Shown here: in pieces, positions 9,712-18,124 of the stretch
Layout: each line of letters begins with the position of its first letter
Numbering within the stretch: position 1 is the first letter of the stretch
Origin: Bin34 sp963422415
GTDB lineage: Bacteria > Chloroflexota > Anaerolineae > Caldilineales > Caldilineaceae
Assembly (NCBI GenBank): GCA_963422415.1
Contig: OY729430.1
Span: forward strand, 3,286,001-3,350,000
DNA length: 64,000 nucleotides
Direction of reading: 5' to 3'
The notes under the pieces: model-generated
The model's database searches: none
Seen by the model: the letters and a program-made list of their open reading frames with translations, nothing else
What the model was told of the DNA's origin: nothing
Program-made: the position numbers and the translations under genes

Positions 9712-12588
9712 GTGCATCGGCTATTGGGCTTGACACACCTGGCATTTCGCCGCCTCTTGCATGACAAGCTGCTCTATGCAGTGTTGTTGCTGGGGTGGAT
9801 CATGGTCACGGCCTTGGCGACCGCCGTGCCTTCCTATGTCGACGCCGTGCATCAACGGCTTCTGCGCCTTGAGCTGCAGACCGAAGCCCATGCACGCAGA
9901 CCCTCGTTTGGATTTCTCTTTCTGTCGCTGGACTCCGTATCCAACCCCGTCCAGATCGGTGGGGATCCAGCGCGACGGTCTGGCTACCAGTCCCTGGCTC
10001 CCTACTTGCCCACCGGTCTCTCCTCTGATCTGAATCTGCCGGTCCAAGCCTGGATGCACTATGGAAAAAGCGATTTCTTTCAGCTGTTCCCACCGGGTGC
10101 CGGTGTCTATGGCCGGGGCGACGATCCCTTGGATCACATGAATCTGGGCTTCATCTCCGACCTGGAGACGGAAGCCATGCTAATCGAGGGCCAAATGCCT
10201 GCCCCGCCGGTTTCCCCCGAGGCGCCCATAGAGGTGTTGGTGCACCGGTCTTTCGCCAATCTCCTGGGGATTCAAGCCGGGGAGCGCTTCGTGCTCTACC
10301 GGGCCGCCAGCCCCGATCCCCAAACCGGCGAACGCGCGATTGCTGTTTCCGTCCTCGTATCCGGCATCTGGGAGGCCCGCCACCCTGCGTCGCCCTTCTG
10401 GTACATCGCCCCCTCGGCCTTCAAGGATACGGCGCTGACCACGGAATCACTCTATCGACAGATCGTCAGCACGCGCATCTCCCGTCCCCTCTTTGAATTG
10501 GGCTGGTATGTCGCCTTGGACGGCAGCTCGGTCCGCGCCGGCAACGTGTCGGAATTCCTGCAGCGCATGACCGCGGTCAAAACCCAAGTGCAACAGCGCA
10601 TGCCCGGCGCCAACCTGATTCTCTCGCCGGAGAACGCGCTGCTGCGATATCGACAACAGGTGGCGCGGCAGTCCCCCATGCTGTTGGTCCTCGGTTTGCC
10701 CGTGTTGGGCCTGCTCCTGCTCTTCGTCATCATTTCCGCCCAGAGTCTGATGGCACGCCAACGGATGGAAATCGCCACCATTCGGAGTCGCGGAGGCTCA
10801 GGATCTTGGATACTGGGCACTTACGCCGTACAAGGTCTTCTCTTCTCGCTGGTCAGCCTGCTTGTAGGTATCCCGAGCGGTCTTCTGATCGCGGATCTCA
10901 TGGCGCCGGCATCCCAGTGGCTGCTTGGCAACAGTGGGGAATCATCTCGATTGCATCTTGTCCCCACTGTGACTCAGGACAGTCTGCTCTACGCAGGCGC
11001 GGCCATGGTGTTGGTCAACGTTGCTACCTTGCTGCCGGCCCTGCGACATGTAAAGTCCACTGTCGTTACCGTCGAACGACATCTTTCGCGCGAATCCGGG
11101 GCGCGGCTTCCCGGTGCCTTGCCCTTGGACCTCCTGGTGGCCTGTACCGGCCTCTATGGCGGATATCTCTTGCAAAACCAAGGGTATTTCGCGCTCCCGC
11201 CACGGTTTCAAAGCGTAGAGCTCGCCGAGAATCCCCTGTTGTTCCTGACCCCCTGTCTCTGGCTTTGGACAGGATCCCGAATCGCAGTCAGGCTTTTCCC
11301 TTTGGCAGGCCGATGGCTGGACAGACCGATCCAGGCCCTGCCGGGCACGGCATTCCTGATGGCCGTACGGAATTTGGCACGCCAGACAGCCCAGCACGAA
11401 TCTCTCCTGATTCTGTTGCTTTTGACCGCGGGTCTCGGCGCGTTCGTCACGTCCGTCATCCACACTCTGGACGACAATCTCAAGGATAGGGCCCTGTACG
11501 AGGTGGGATCGACCCTCGCGGTGGTCGAGCAAGCCCAGCGATTTCAGACCTCGATCCCCGGCGGATCCGCTCCCAGTGGATGGGCCATCCCTCCGTTCGA
11601 CGCGCATGCGGGGATCCAAGGCGTACAGGCCGCGGTCCGCGTGGGACGGTTTCCCGTGAACATCAATGTCGGGAACCGCAGCCATGATGCCAGCCTGTAC
11701 GGCATTGATCGGGCCGCTTGGCCGCTTGCGGGCTACTTCCGCCCCGATTTCGCCCGGCAGTCTCTCGGATTTCTAATGAACGAGTTGGCGCTGGCTCCCG
11801 ACGGTTTGCTGGTGCCTGACCATTGGCTCGATGTATCCGGCCTGGCTCTCGGCGACTCTCTTGCCTTGCGGGGGCTGGTGGGTGGCAGTGGCGCATCGGT
11901 CCCGTTTCGGATCGTGGGCACCCTGCATTACTTTCCCACTGCCTTTCCCCCCTCGGATCTGTTTGTGGTAGGCAATCTGGACTATGTCTTCCAAGAGGTG
12001 GGAGGTGATCTGCCCTATCACGTCTGGCTCAAGGTCGATGCCGATGTACAGGGAGAATCCGTGCAGGGCGCGTTGGAAGCGCAGTCCATAGAGGTGCTGC
12101 AGCTGCAGGATGCACGCGCCCTCCTGGCCGAGTGGAGAACAGCCCCGGCGCGACTGGGCCTGTTCGGATTTCTTGTGATGGGGTTGGGCATCGCGTTCCT
12201 GCTGAGCGTGTTGGCCTTGGCGGTCCATGCCGTCCTGACCCTGCAGCGCAGACGCATCCAGTTGACCCTGTTGCGGGCCATGGGCTGGACCCGCCGTCAA
12301 GCGGGAGCCAGCCTCGCCTTGGAGCAACTGCTCATTGCCATTCTGGGGATCGGCGGCGGCACGGCGCTGGGTTTTGGCATCAGCCATCTCTTCGTGCCCT
12401 TTTTGCAGAGAGGACAGACCGCCCAAGAGAGAATTCCCCCCTTTCTCGTGCGCATCTCTTGGGACGAGCCCTTGATAGCGTCAGGGATGCTGTTGATCAC
12501 GGTAGGTATCATCACGATGGTCCTGAATGCCCTGTTGGCCCGCACACGCTTGAATGAAGTCCTTAAGTTGGGCGAGTTCCACGGCTGA
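9712..12588 (+). CDS. FtsX/MacB-like ABC transporter permease
   Basis: A large protein of 958 residues with a membrane helix near the N-terminus, a big extracytoplasmic domain, a central block of helices (about 320-560) and a C-terminal three-helix FtsX domain (about 820-950) with RRRIQLTLLRAMGW. This is the double-FtsX layout of LolCDE/MacB-like permeases, which act on lipids or peptides at the membrane surface rather than as simple channels. The start is a GTG at 9712. Neither the partner ATPase nor an adaptor protein lies next to it. It follows the sugar permeases by 48 bases and may be cotranscribed, but a functional link is not evident. Confidence 0.88.
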   Translation: MHRLLGLTHLAFRRLLHDKLLYAVLLLGWIMVTALATAVPSYVDAVHQRLLRLELQTEAHARRPSFGFLFLSLDSVSNPVQIGGDPARRSGYQSLAPYLPTGLSSDLNLPVQAWMHYGKSDFFQLFPPGAGVYGRGDDPLDHMNLGFISDLETEAMLIEGQMPAPPVSPEAPIEVLVHRSFANLLGIQAGERFVLYRAASPDPQTGERAIAVSVLVSGIWEARHPASPFWYIAPSAFKDTALTTESLYRQIVSTRISRPLFELGWYVALDGSSVRAGNVSEFLQRMTAVKTQVQQRMPGANLILSPENALLRYRQQVARQSPMLLVLGLPVLGLLLLFVIISAQSLMARQRMEIATIRSRGGSGSWILGTYAVQGLLFSLVSLLVGIPSGLLIADLMAPASQWLLGNSGESSRLHLVPTVTQDSLLYAGAAMVLVNVATLLPALRHVKSTVVTVERHLSRESGARLPGALPLDLLVACTGLYGGYLLQNQGYFALPPRFQSVELAENPLLFLTPCLWLWTGSRIAVRLFPLAGRWLDRPIQALPGTAFLMAVRNLARQTAQHESLLILLLLTAGLGAFVTSVIHTLDDNLKDRALYEVGSTLAVVEQAQRFQTSIPGGSAPSGWAIPPFDAHAGIQGVQAAVRVGRFPVNINVGNRSHDASLYGIDRAAWPLAGYFRPDFARQSLGFLMNELALAPDGLLVPDHWLDVSGLALGDSLALRGLVGGSGASVPFRIVGTLHYFPTAFPPSDLFVVGNLDYVFQEVGGDLPYHVWLKVDADVQGESVQGALEAQSIEVLQLQDARALLAEWRTAPARLGLFGFLVMGLGIAFLLSVLALAVHAVLTLQRRRIQLTLLRAMGWTRRQAGASLALEQLLIAILGIGGGTALGFGISHLFVPFLQRGQTAQERIPPFLVRISWDEPLIASGMLLITVGIITMVLNALLARTRLNEVLKLGEFHG

Positions 12589-13146
12589 TCGTCGGGCAGA
12601 CCATCCCCACTTCTGAACCATGACGATGACATCGGGATTCGCCTTTGGCTCACCCACTATCTTTTCCGGATGCGTTTCCTGCGGTCCGCGCCCATATGCA
12701 TCTTGTTGGCCTACCGCCTACCGTTCATGCGCCCGGCGATATCAGGGACCGCGTCCCTTCGAGCCACTACCATCTGGAATATGAGAGACCACCAAGGACA
12801 GAGGACTGGGAAGCCGAACGGGGCCAAGCCGCGACACTGGCCTTGATTCATCCAAAGCAGGGTCCCGCTATCTTGTTCCCCCCATCTCTGTTGCGAAGGG
12901 CATGGCAGAGGTTGGGTATGGCGCAGGCAGGGAGCAAGCGCAGTTCGATGCAACAGGCGTTTGGGTCGGAGATCGGATTTTCAGACCTAGCCCATGCCTT
13001 GCTGCACCACGCCGAGGCCCGTGGGACCCACCAAGAGGAAAAGATCGGAATCGCAATTCCTTTCCAGACCCCAGTTTTGGCCATGCAGTCCTGAACCCCG
13101 GCGCCGGCAGGATAGACGCCCCCCGTGCAGCCCGGAAAGCCTCTCT
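12589..13146. other. Intergenic region without a supported gene
   Basis: About 560 bases lie between the convergent ends of the FtsX-like gene (plus) and the 122-residue membrane protein (minus). Several open frames exist on both strands, but none has a ribosome site, membrane or motif pattern, or plausible composition. I see no rho-independent terminator with a T-run and no RNA gene. Confidence 0.5.
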
Positions 13147-13515
13147 TCAGTAAACGACTTGCATGGCCCGCAACAGAGCCAGGAAAACAAAACCGCACGT
13201 TACGCTGAAACCAAAGCTCATGGCCCGCACGTCCGGCAGCCTGCTGAGATAGCCATACATGGCCGGCAAGGAGATCACGGTCACTGTCCCATACAGGAAA
13301 TGCAAAAAGGGGCGAGGCAGAGGATTGCCCGCGTTTCCCAAGAGTCCAATGCCCACCAGCGCTTGCACAATCAGCAGCGCTTCGCAGATCACCACGCCTC
13401 CGAGCAGGCTGCCCGAGGGCCCCTGCCCGCGCAGCCCCTCGTACAGGGACCAGAGTCCCACCAAGCCTACAAAAATGAGGCAGGCCCGACTCAGCCCCAC
13501 ATGGGCTATGAACAT
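13147..13515 (-). CDS. Small integral membrane protein (four helices)
   Basis: The protein is 122 residues and almost entirely hydrophobic, with about four membrane segments (6-24, 37-58, 70-86, 100-118). The first loop has YEGLRGQGPSG. The family is not recognised. It starts 15 bases after the DUF951 gene and is the last gene of the htpG-DUF951 unit, so it is probably cotranscribed. Its function cannot be inferred; hydrophobicity is the only firm evidence beyond operon context. Confidence 0.7.
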   Translation of the reverse strand: MFIAHVGLSRACLIFVGLVGLWSLYEGLRGQGPSGSLLGGVVICEALLIVQALVGIGLLGNAGNPLPRPFLHFLYGTVTVISLPAMYGYLSRLPDVRAMSFGFSVTCGFVFLALLRAMQVVY

Positions 13516-13530
13516 GGCGCGGCCTGACGG

Positions 13531-13791
13531 CTATGCACTGAAAGTTGCCTCGTCCTGCGGAACATGGATGCCGGTTTCGCTCGCCGTGGGCCCCCGCTCC
13601 AGCATCTTGCGCATGCGATGCGTGAAATTGCGCCGGGTCATCAATACCCGACGTTGGCACTGCCGACAGCTCATGCCAATGTCCGCCCCTACCCTGTACA
13701 CCTCCCAGATGTCGTTGCCACAGGCATGGGGCTTGCGCATCTGCACCACGTCCCCTATGTAGATCTTCTCGAAAATCTTCATGGGGGACAT
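13531..13791 (-). CDS. DUF951 family protein
   Basis: This 86-residue basic protein carries the family core: IGDVVQMRKPHACGNDIWEV, then RVGADIGMSC and CRQCQRRVLM. The cysteines (HACG, MSCRQC) could bind a metal. The role of DUF951 is unknown; it is common in Firmicutes and Chloroflexota, often as a short stand-alone gene. The ATG at 13791 is favoured because GAGG, overlapping the htpG stop codon, sits seven bases upstream; ATG 13782 is the alternative. This tight spacing suggests translation coupled to htpG. Confidence 0.85.
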   Translation of the reverse strand: MSPMKIFEKIYIGDVVQMRKPHACGNDIWEVYRVGADIGMSCRQCQRRVLMTRRNFTHRMRKMLERGPTASETGIHVPQDEATFSA

Positions 13792-13799
13792 AACGCGCC

Positions 13800-15776
13800 T
13801 CAAGTCTGCACAGGCCTGACGGCAGCCTGCATAATGGCCTGAATGCGATCCGTCATCGCCGCCGGATCGGCATGCATGTCCTCCTGCAGACGGGCATTGT
13901 CCAGCATCTGTGTGATGAGCATGTCCAGCAGCGGCTCCATGGGGCGTTCGGCCAGCTCCTTCACCATCCCCTTCACTAGCTCGTGTTCGGGATTGATCTC
14001 CAGCACCCGCTTGGTTTCCGGCGCCTCCTGTTGCATCAAGGCGTTGACGCGTTCAAAGGTGCGACTCATCTCCTCGCCCTTGTATACCAGTCGACAGGCA
14101 TTCTGCACTAACAGCCGGGATACCTGGATATCCTCCACCTCGTCTCCGATCACCTTTTTCATGCGTTCGATCAACAGCTGCAGATTGGGGTCTGCCGACT
14201 CCGTCCGCTTCCCCTCCTCCTCCGGCTCCGTCGGAACTTCAATGTCGGCTCCGTCCACATTGACCAGCTTCTGGCCTTTGTGTTCCATGAGCGCCATGAG
14301 CACGTAGTTGTCGGCAATCGGATCCGCCAAGTACAGCACCTCGATGTCATTGGCATTGAAATAGTCCAGATGGGGACTGCGCTTGGCCGCGTTCAAGTCC
14401 TGGCCCAAGACATAGTAGATGGACTTCTGACTTGCGGGCATTCGTTCGAGGTAGGAGTCCAGCGAGGTCAGGTCGCCCTCGCTCCGGGTGGATTCAAAAC
14501 GCAATAGATCCACCAGCGTATCCCGGCGCTCGAAGTCCATGGACAGACCGCCCTTGATGAACATGCCGTACTGCGACCAGAACGTGGCATATTGTTCCTT
14601 GTCCCGCTGGGCCAGCCGGCCCAGTTCGCGCAACACGCGGCCAGCCAGGGTCTTGCTGATCTGGCCGGTCATAGGGTGCTCCTGAATGGTTTCGCGGGAA
14701 ACGTTCAGCGGCAAGTCTTCCGAATCGACCACGCCTTCGACAAACCGCATGTACTCCGGCAACATGTCCTTGTTGTGTTTCTGAATCAGGATTTTGCGCG
14801 AGTAGAGACGCAGCCCCTCATCGCGCTGCGCATCAAACAGATCCGAACGCCGTTGTGCCGGAACAAAGAGCACGGCCCTGATGTCAACAGGGGTGTCGGT
14901 GACCAGATGCACATGAAACAGAGAATCGCCGCCCATCACCATCATCTGGCGGAAGAACTGTTCGTATTCCTCGGCCTTGACCTCATTGGGGGTTTGCCGC
15001 CAGATCGCCACTTGGCGGTTGATCTGGCGGTTCGTGAATTCCAGCGCCTTTTCTCCAGAATCCGCCGCGGCTTCATCTGTCTGAGCCTCCACCGCATCCG
15101 ATCCCGTCTCGTCCGCGTCCGGCATGGCCGATTCCACCAGGTAGATGGGGAAGGAGACGTAGTCCGAATGGGTCTTGACGACATCCTCCAATCTCCAGCC
15201 TTCCGTGAAGGCCTCCCCGTCCTTGAGCTTGATTTCGATCTCGGTGCCTCGTGTCGTCTTGTCGGAAGGCCGAATCTCGTATTCGCTGTCTCCCCGGGAG
15301 ATCCAGGTCCAGGCCGTGTCCTCGGGCCGCATGGAACGGCTGGTGACGCGCACCTCCTCGGCCACCATGAAAACGGAGTAGAAGCCCACTCCAAAGCGTC
15401 CAATGATTTCCTCTAGGTCCGCGCCATTCTGGCCGACTTGGTTCAGGAAGGTCTTGGCTCCGGAATGGGCAATGGTGCCTAGGTTCTCCACCATTTCCTC
15501 TCGGTTCATGCCAATGCCCGTATCCTTGATAGTCAAGATGCGGGCTTCCGCATCCGGGATCAGAAAAATTGCCAATTCACTGTCCGCACTGGTCACATCG
15601 TCATTGGTCAGCATCTCGAATTGCACCCGATTCAAGGCATCGGATGCATTGGAGATCAATTCCCGCAAGAAGACCGCTCGTTCCGCATAGAGGGAATGAG
15701 CCAATATGTCCAGAAGCTGCCTGACCTCGGTCTGGTACTGCAACTTTTCCGCTTGAGAGGACTTGGGATCTGCCAT
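13800..15776 (-). CDS. htpG: Molecular chaperone HtpG (Hsp90)
   Basis: This ATP-dependent cytosolic chaperone has 658 residues, a normal family length. The GHKL ATPase domain shows LRELISNASDAL, DTGIGM and GRFGVGFYS. The middle domain has LPLNVSRE, and the C-terminal dimerisation region follows. The middle part carries an acidic insert (about residues 218-240), as in many bacterial Hsp90s. The start is ATG 15776; the TTG just before it is less likely. The gene leads a unit with DUF951 and a membrane protein. An extended -10 lies about 50 bases upstream, and a perfect palindrome covers the expected -35, so it is probably under a repressor. Confidence 0.97.
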   Translation of the reverse strand: MADPKSSQAEKLQYQTEVRQLLDILAHSLYAERAVFLRELISNASDALNRVQFEMLTNDDVTSADSELAIFLIPDAEARILTIKDTGIGMNREEMVENLGTIAHSGAKTFLNQVGQNGADLEEIIGRFGVGFYSVFMVAEEVRVTSRSMRPEDTAWTWISRGDSEYEIRPSDKTTRGTEIEIKLKDGEAFTEGWRLEDVVKTHSDYVSFPIYLVESAMPDADETGSDAVEAQTDEAAADSGEKALEFTNRQINRQVAIWRQTPNEVKAEEYEQFFRQMMVMGGDSLFHVHLVTDTPVDIRAVLFVPAQRRSDLFDAQRDEGLRLYSRKILIQKHNKDMLPEYMRFVEGVVDSEDLPLNVSRETIQEHPMTGQISKTLAGRVLRELGRLAQRDKEQYATFWSQYGMFIKGGLSMDFERRDTLVDLLRFESTRSEGDLTSLDSYLERMPASQKSIYYVLGQDLNAAKRSPHLDYFNANDIEVLYLADPIADNYVLMALMEHKGQKLVNVDGADIEVPTEPEEEGKRTESADPNLQLLIERMKKVIGDEVEDIQVSRLLVQNACRLVYKGEEMSRTFERVNALMQQEAPETKRVLEINPEHELVKGMVKELAERPMEPLLDMLITQMLDNARLQEDMHADPAAMTDRIQAIMQAAVRPVQT

Positions 15777-15824
15777 CAATCGCGCTCCGTTTCAACAAGT
15801 CTAATGACGCAAGAATCGCAGAAG

Positions 15825-15857
15825 ATGGTAGCACAGGAAACAGGCGAAATTTTCGCC
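15825..15857 (-). promoter_or_regulatory. htpG promoter with palindromic operator
   Basis: On the minus strand TGTGCTACCAT supplies an extended -10 (hexamer 15830-15825). Where the -35 should be, the sequence is a perfect inverted repeat: GGCGAAA at 15843-15849, a single T, then TTTCGCC at 15851-15857. No standard -35 hexamer is present. A palindrome centred at -35 fits a repressor site blocking sigma-factor contact, which would suit heat-shock control, but which protein binds is unknown. Confidence 0.6.
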
Positions 15858-15930
15858 GCAGTGTTTGTTTTTTGTTTGTTCTCGGACAGCCAAGGGCTCA
15901 GGTATCGGTAAATCGAGACAAGTCGCTGCC

Positions 15931-16140
15931 TCAGCCGGACCGGTGCAGGACATGCAGTGCCACATTGACTCCCAGCGTCAACCAGGCGCCGAGAAGAATC
16001 ATGGTGCCTTCAGGAATGGGGAGTCGGAATTCGGGACGTTCAACGCGGATGTGGCCCGGGATCTGATTCACGGACCACCGCTCCAGCCGGAGCGGGATCA
16101 AACCCAAGGCACAGCCAGAATGCGGCCCATCTGCGTGCAT
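15931..16140 (-). CDS. Possible small membrane protein
   Basis: A 69-codon reading begins 58 bases after the stop of the zinc-ribbon/PH-like gene on the same strand. It ends in a clear hydrophobic helix (TMILLGAWLTLGVNVALHV) preceded by a charged stretch (RVERPEFRLPIPEG), which looks like real protein. Third positions are mostly G or C. The ribosome site is weak and no family is recognised, so it may be chance. If real it would be a single-helix membrane protein cotranscribed with its neighbour. Confidence 0.4.
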   Translation of the reverse strand: MHADGPHSGCALGLIPLRLERWSVNQIPGHIRVERPEFRLPIPEGTMILLGAWLTLGVNVALHVLHRSG

Positions 16141-16198
16141 GTTGGATCCAAGATATTGTCCGTCTCGCCGGAAGTCCCAAGGTCACCGAGACCCGGGC

Positions 16199-17347
16199 CT
16201 ACTCTACGGAAATGCTCTGCAGCAAATTGTAGACGAACCAACCATCGTCGACTCGAAAAATTTCCGGCTTGGCCGTGGCTGTGTCGCGGGTTATGCCAAA
16301 TCCATCGGCAAAGGGGACCAGCGACACCAGCTTGTTGTGGCGGACCCGGAAGCTACGGACGGGACCGGTGAAATAAATGTGCTTGGTGGTAATGCCCAGC
16401 AACCCCGTGTCTTGGTGCACTGCTTCTTCCACTTCCACAGGCCGTCCCCGGAAAGCACTCTGACGCAGGTATACGCCCCGGGCCACCCGTAGGCTGAATC
16501 CAGAGCTGCCGCCTTGGAATTCTCGGCGTGTCCTGACCTTGCCGTAGTCCGCCTTGTCAAAGACCCAGATCAAGGTCTCGGATTTCATCAAGCGAAACGG
16601 AACCTGGACATGGGCAAAGCGATCAGGCAGCGTGCCGTCAGCCAAGTCGCGGAGCACCGCCAACCTGGCGATCTTGCCCCATATGCTGTCCGCATCCAGA
16701 TCATCGCCATGGATGTCAAACATCCCACGCAGAGCTTCCACCGCATGTTCTTCGCTATGGGACAGATGGCCGTCTTCCAGCATCTGTTCCACTTTCCCTT
16801 CCATGCCTTTTACAATCAAGGCCCTGAGTTCCGAGGGCTTCACGCAGGCTGCCACCGAAGCTGCGCGGATGTCCGCTTCCACGTCCACCAAGGCACGCCC
16901 GGGACGGGCGGCACCGACATGCAGGGCGGCGGCCAACTCCATGCCTTCATGGACAAGCGTCTCAATGTTCCCGCCTGCAACTTCACGGCGACGTCTGACC
17001 ACCTGCTTCCAGATCTGGCCTTGGGTCTTCTTGATGTTTGACAGGCCGAGGACTTGCAGCAAGGCATCCAGCCGCAACTCTTCCACATGAGAGAAACCGC
17101 CCGTCTTCAAATCTTGCTTGACACGTTTTGTCCAAGCCTCCTGCAAGGTAGCCTCTAGGCTGTCCTCCTCGACTCTGTGGTGTCGGGCCAATTCCTGAAT
17201 ATGCCGCGCGGCAACCTCGGCAGACAGGGCGTCGTCGGCCACCACTGCGGTGATCTTGGCCACTCCCTGATCAAACAACCGTTCGCATGCACGGTGACTG
17301 CGCCGCATGAATCCGGCCTGTTTGCCGCAAAATCTACATAGACCCAC
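16199..17347 (-). CDS. Zinc-ribbon and PH-like domain protein, function unknown
   Basis: The protein is 382 residues from a GTG start. The N-terminus begins CRFCGKQAGF, with a later Cys (RACERL), suggesting a small treble-clef or zinc knuckle. A long helical middle (20-240) has repeated acidic and basic stretches. The C-terminal 120 residues form a block with ETLIWVF, GGSSGFSLRVARGVY, GLLGITTKHIYF and DGWFVYNLL. From memory this resembles uncharacterised bacterial proteins in which it is taken as a PH-like fold; I could not check this. Localisation is probably cytosolic or membrane-peripheral. The gene is transcribed alone or with the small ORF downstream; tRNA-Pro lies upstream on the same strand. 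Confidence 0.75.
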   Translation of the reverse strand: MGLCRFCGKQAGFMRRSHRACERLFDQGVAKITAVVADDALSAEVAARHIQELARHHRVEEDSLEATLQEAWTKRVKQDLKTGGFSHVEELRLDALLQVLGLSNIKKTQGQIWKQVVRRRREVAGGNIETLVHEGMELAAALHVGAARPGRALVDVEADIRAASVAACVKPSELRALIVKGMEGKVEQMLEDGHLSHSEEHAVEALRGMFDIHGDDLDADSIWGKIARLAVLRDLADGTLPDRFAHVQVPFRLMKSETLIWVFDKADYGKVRTRREFQGGSSGFSLRVARGVYLRQSAFRGRPVEVEEAVHQDTGLLGITTKHIYFTGPVRSFRVRHNKLVSLVPFADGFGITRDTATAKPEIFRVDDGWFVYNLLQSISVE

Positions 17348-17467
17348 GCCGTCACAATCCTTCGCTCGGTAGATTCATTCCGCGGGGTCTCGCCCGACAA
17401 GGAGCACCGCGTCCTCAGCCCCACGACAGCCCTGTCTGCAAAGAAAAAGGCACGGAAGGTCGGGCTC

Positions 17468-17544
<77 letters not shown>

Positions 17545-17596
17545 ACGACAAGAGCTTGGCGCGGCCGCGCCGACTTTGCCTTCCGTGCCTGCCGCA

Positions 17597-17625
17597 ATGC
17601 TAGTCGTTCCTAGCAATTCAGTCAA
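17597..17625 (-). promoter_or_regulatory. tRNA-Pro promoter
   Basis: The minus strand has TTGACT (17625-17620), a 17-base spacer and TAGCAT (17602-17597), a near-consensus sigma-70-type promoter 50 bases upstream of the tRNA. The spacer and -10 also contain the inverted repeat TGCTAG/CTAGCA with a 6-base gap. Confidence 0.6.
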
Positions 17626-17984
17626 GTCAAGACCGCTCCATACTACAACAAACCTTCAGTCAACCCTTGGTACGGCTGTGGAATTCCTTCGTTTTCAACT
17701 TTGCCGGCGCCATGCCCGGGGGGCAAAACCCAAAGAAAACCATTGCAGTGGCCCCAGTTGTTCCATGGCATGGGACGGTCCACCAGCGTTCTGTTCTCCT
17801 TCCACACCGCCGCATGCTTCAAGAATCACTTCTACCCAATGTACATGGAAGCGACGGAATGCCATAGAGGGTAAAAATGGAATATGCAAGCCCCAGTGGG
17901 ACATCTGCACACGGAAGGAACCTGGGAGCCTGTCGGGAGACCGCGCAGCCTAGATGCAGGCAGGCCATATCTGGCGGCACATTA
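17626..17984. other. Intergenic region between tRNA-Pro and rpsB
   Basis: About 360 bases separate the two divergent promoters. The small open frames here lack ribosome sites or conserved features; the longest plus-strand one runs through the rpsB promoter. I see no RNA gene or repeat. Confidence 0.4.
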
Positions 17985-18013
17985 TTGAGTGGCCTTGACC
18001 TCTGTGCTACCAT
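17985..18013 (+). promoter_or_regulatory. rpsB promoter
   Basis: TTGAGT (17985-17990), a 17-base spacer and TACCAT (18008-18013), the latter within TGTGCTACCAT. This gives a leader of about 105 bases that holds a small hairpin (CCCGC/GCGGG, 18024-18038) ahead of the AGGAG ribosome site. It is the best formed copy of the extended -10 shared with two other promoters in the window. Confidence 0.65.
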
Positions 18014-18124
18014 TTTGATTCGTCCCGCGTTGAGCGGGCCGCGATCTTGCATTCGGTTTTTGGACCAACGGCAGAACCCTCGCATACGGCCTTGACATGC
18101 CCGCGCCAGGTTTAGGAGAATGGA

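Noticed and set aside
12848..13660. Minus-strand frame of 270 codons
   Set aside because: It crosses two supported genes (membrane protein and DUF951) in another frame.
17877..18095. 72-codon plus frame with AGAGGG upstream
   Set aside because: It runs through the rpsB promoter and contains no protein-like pattern.
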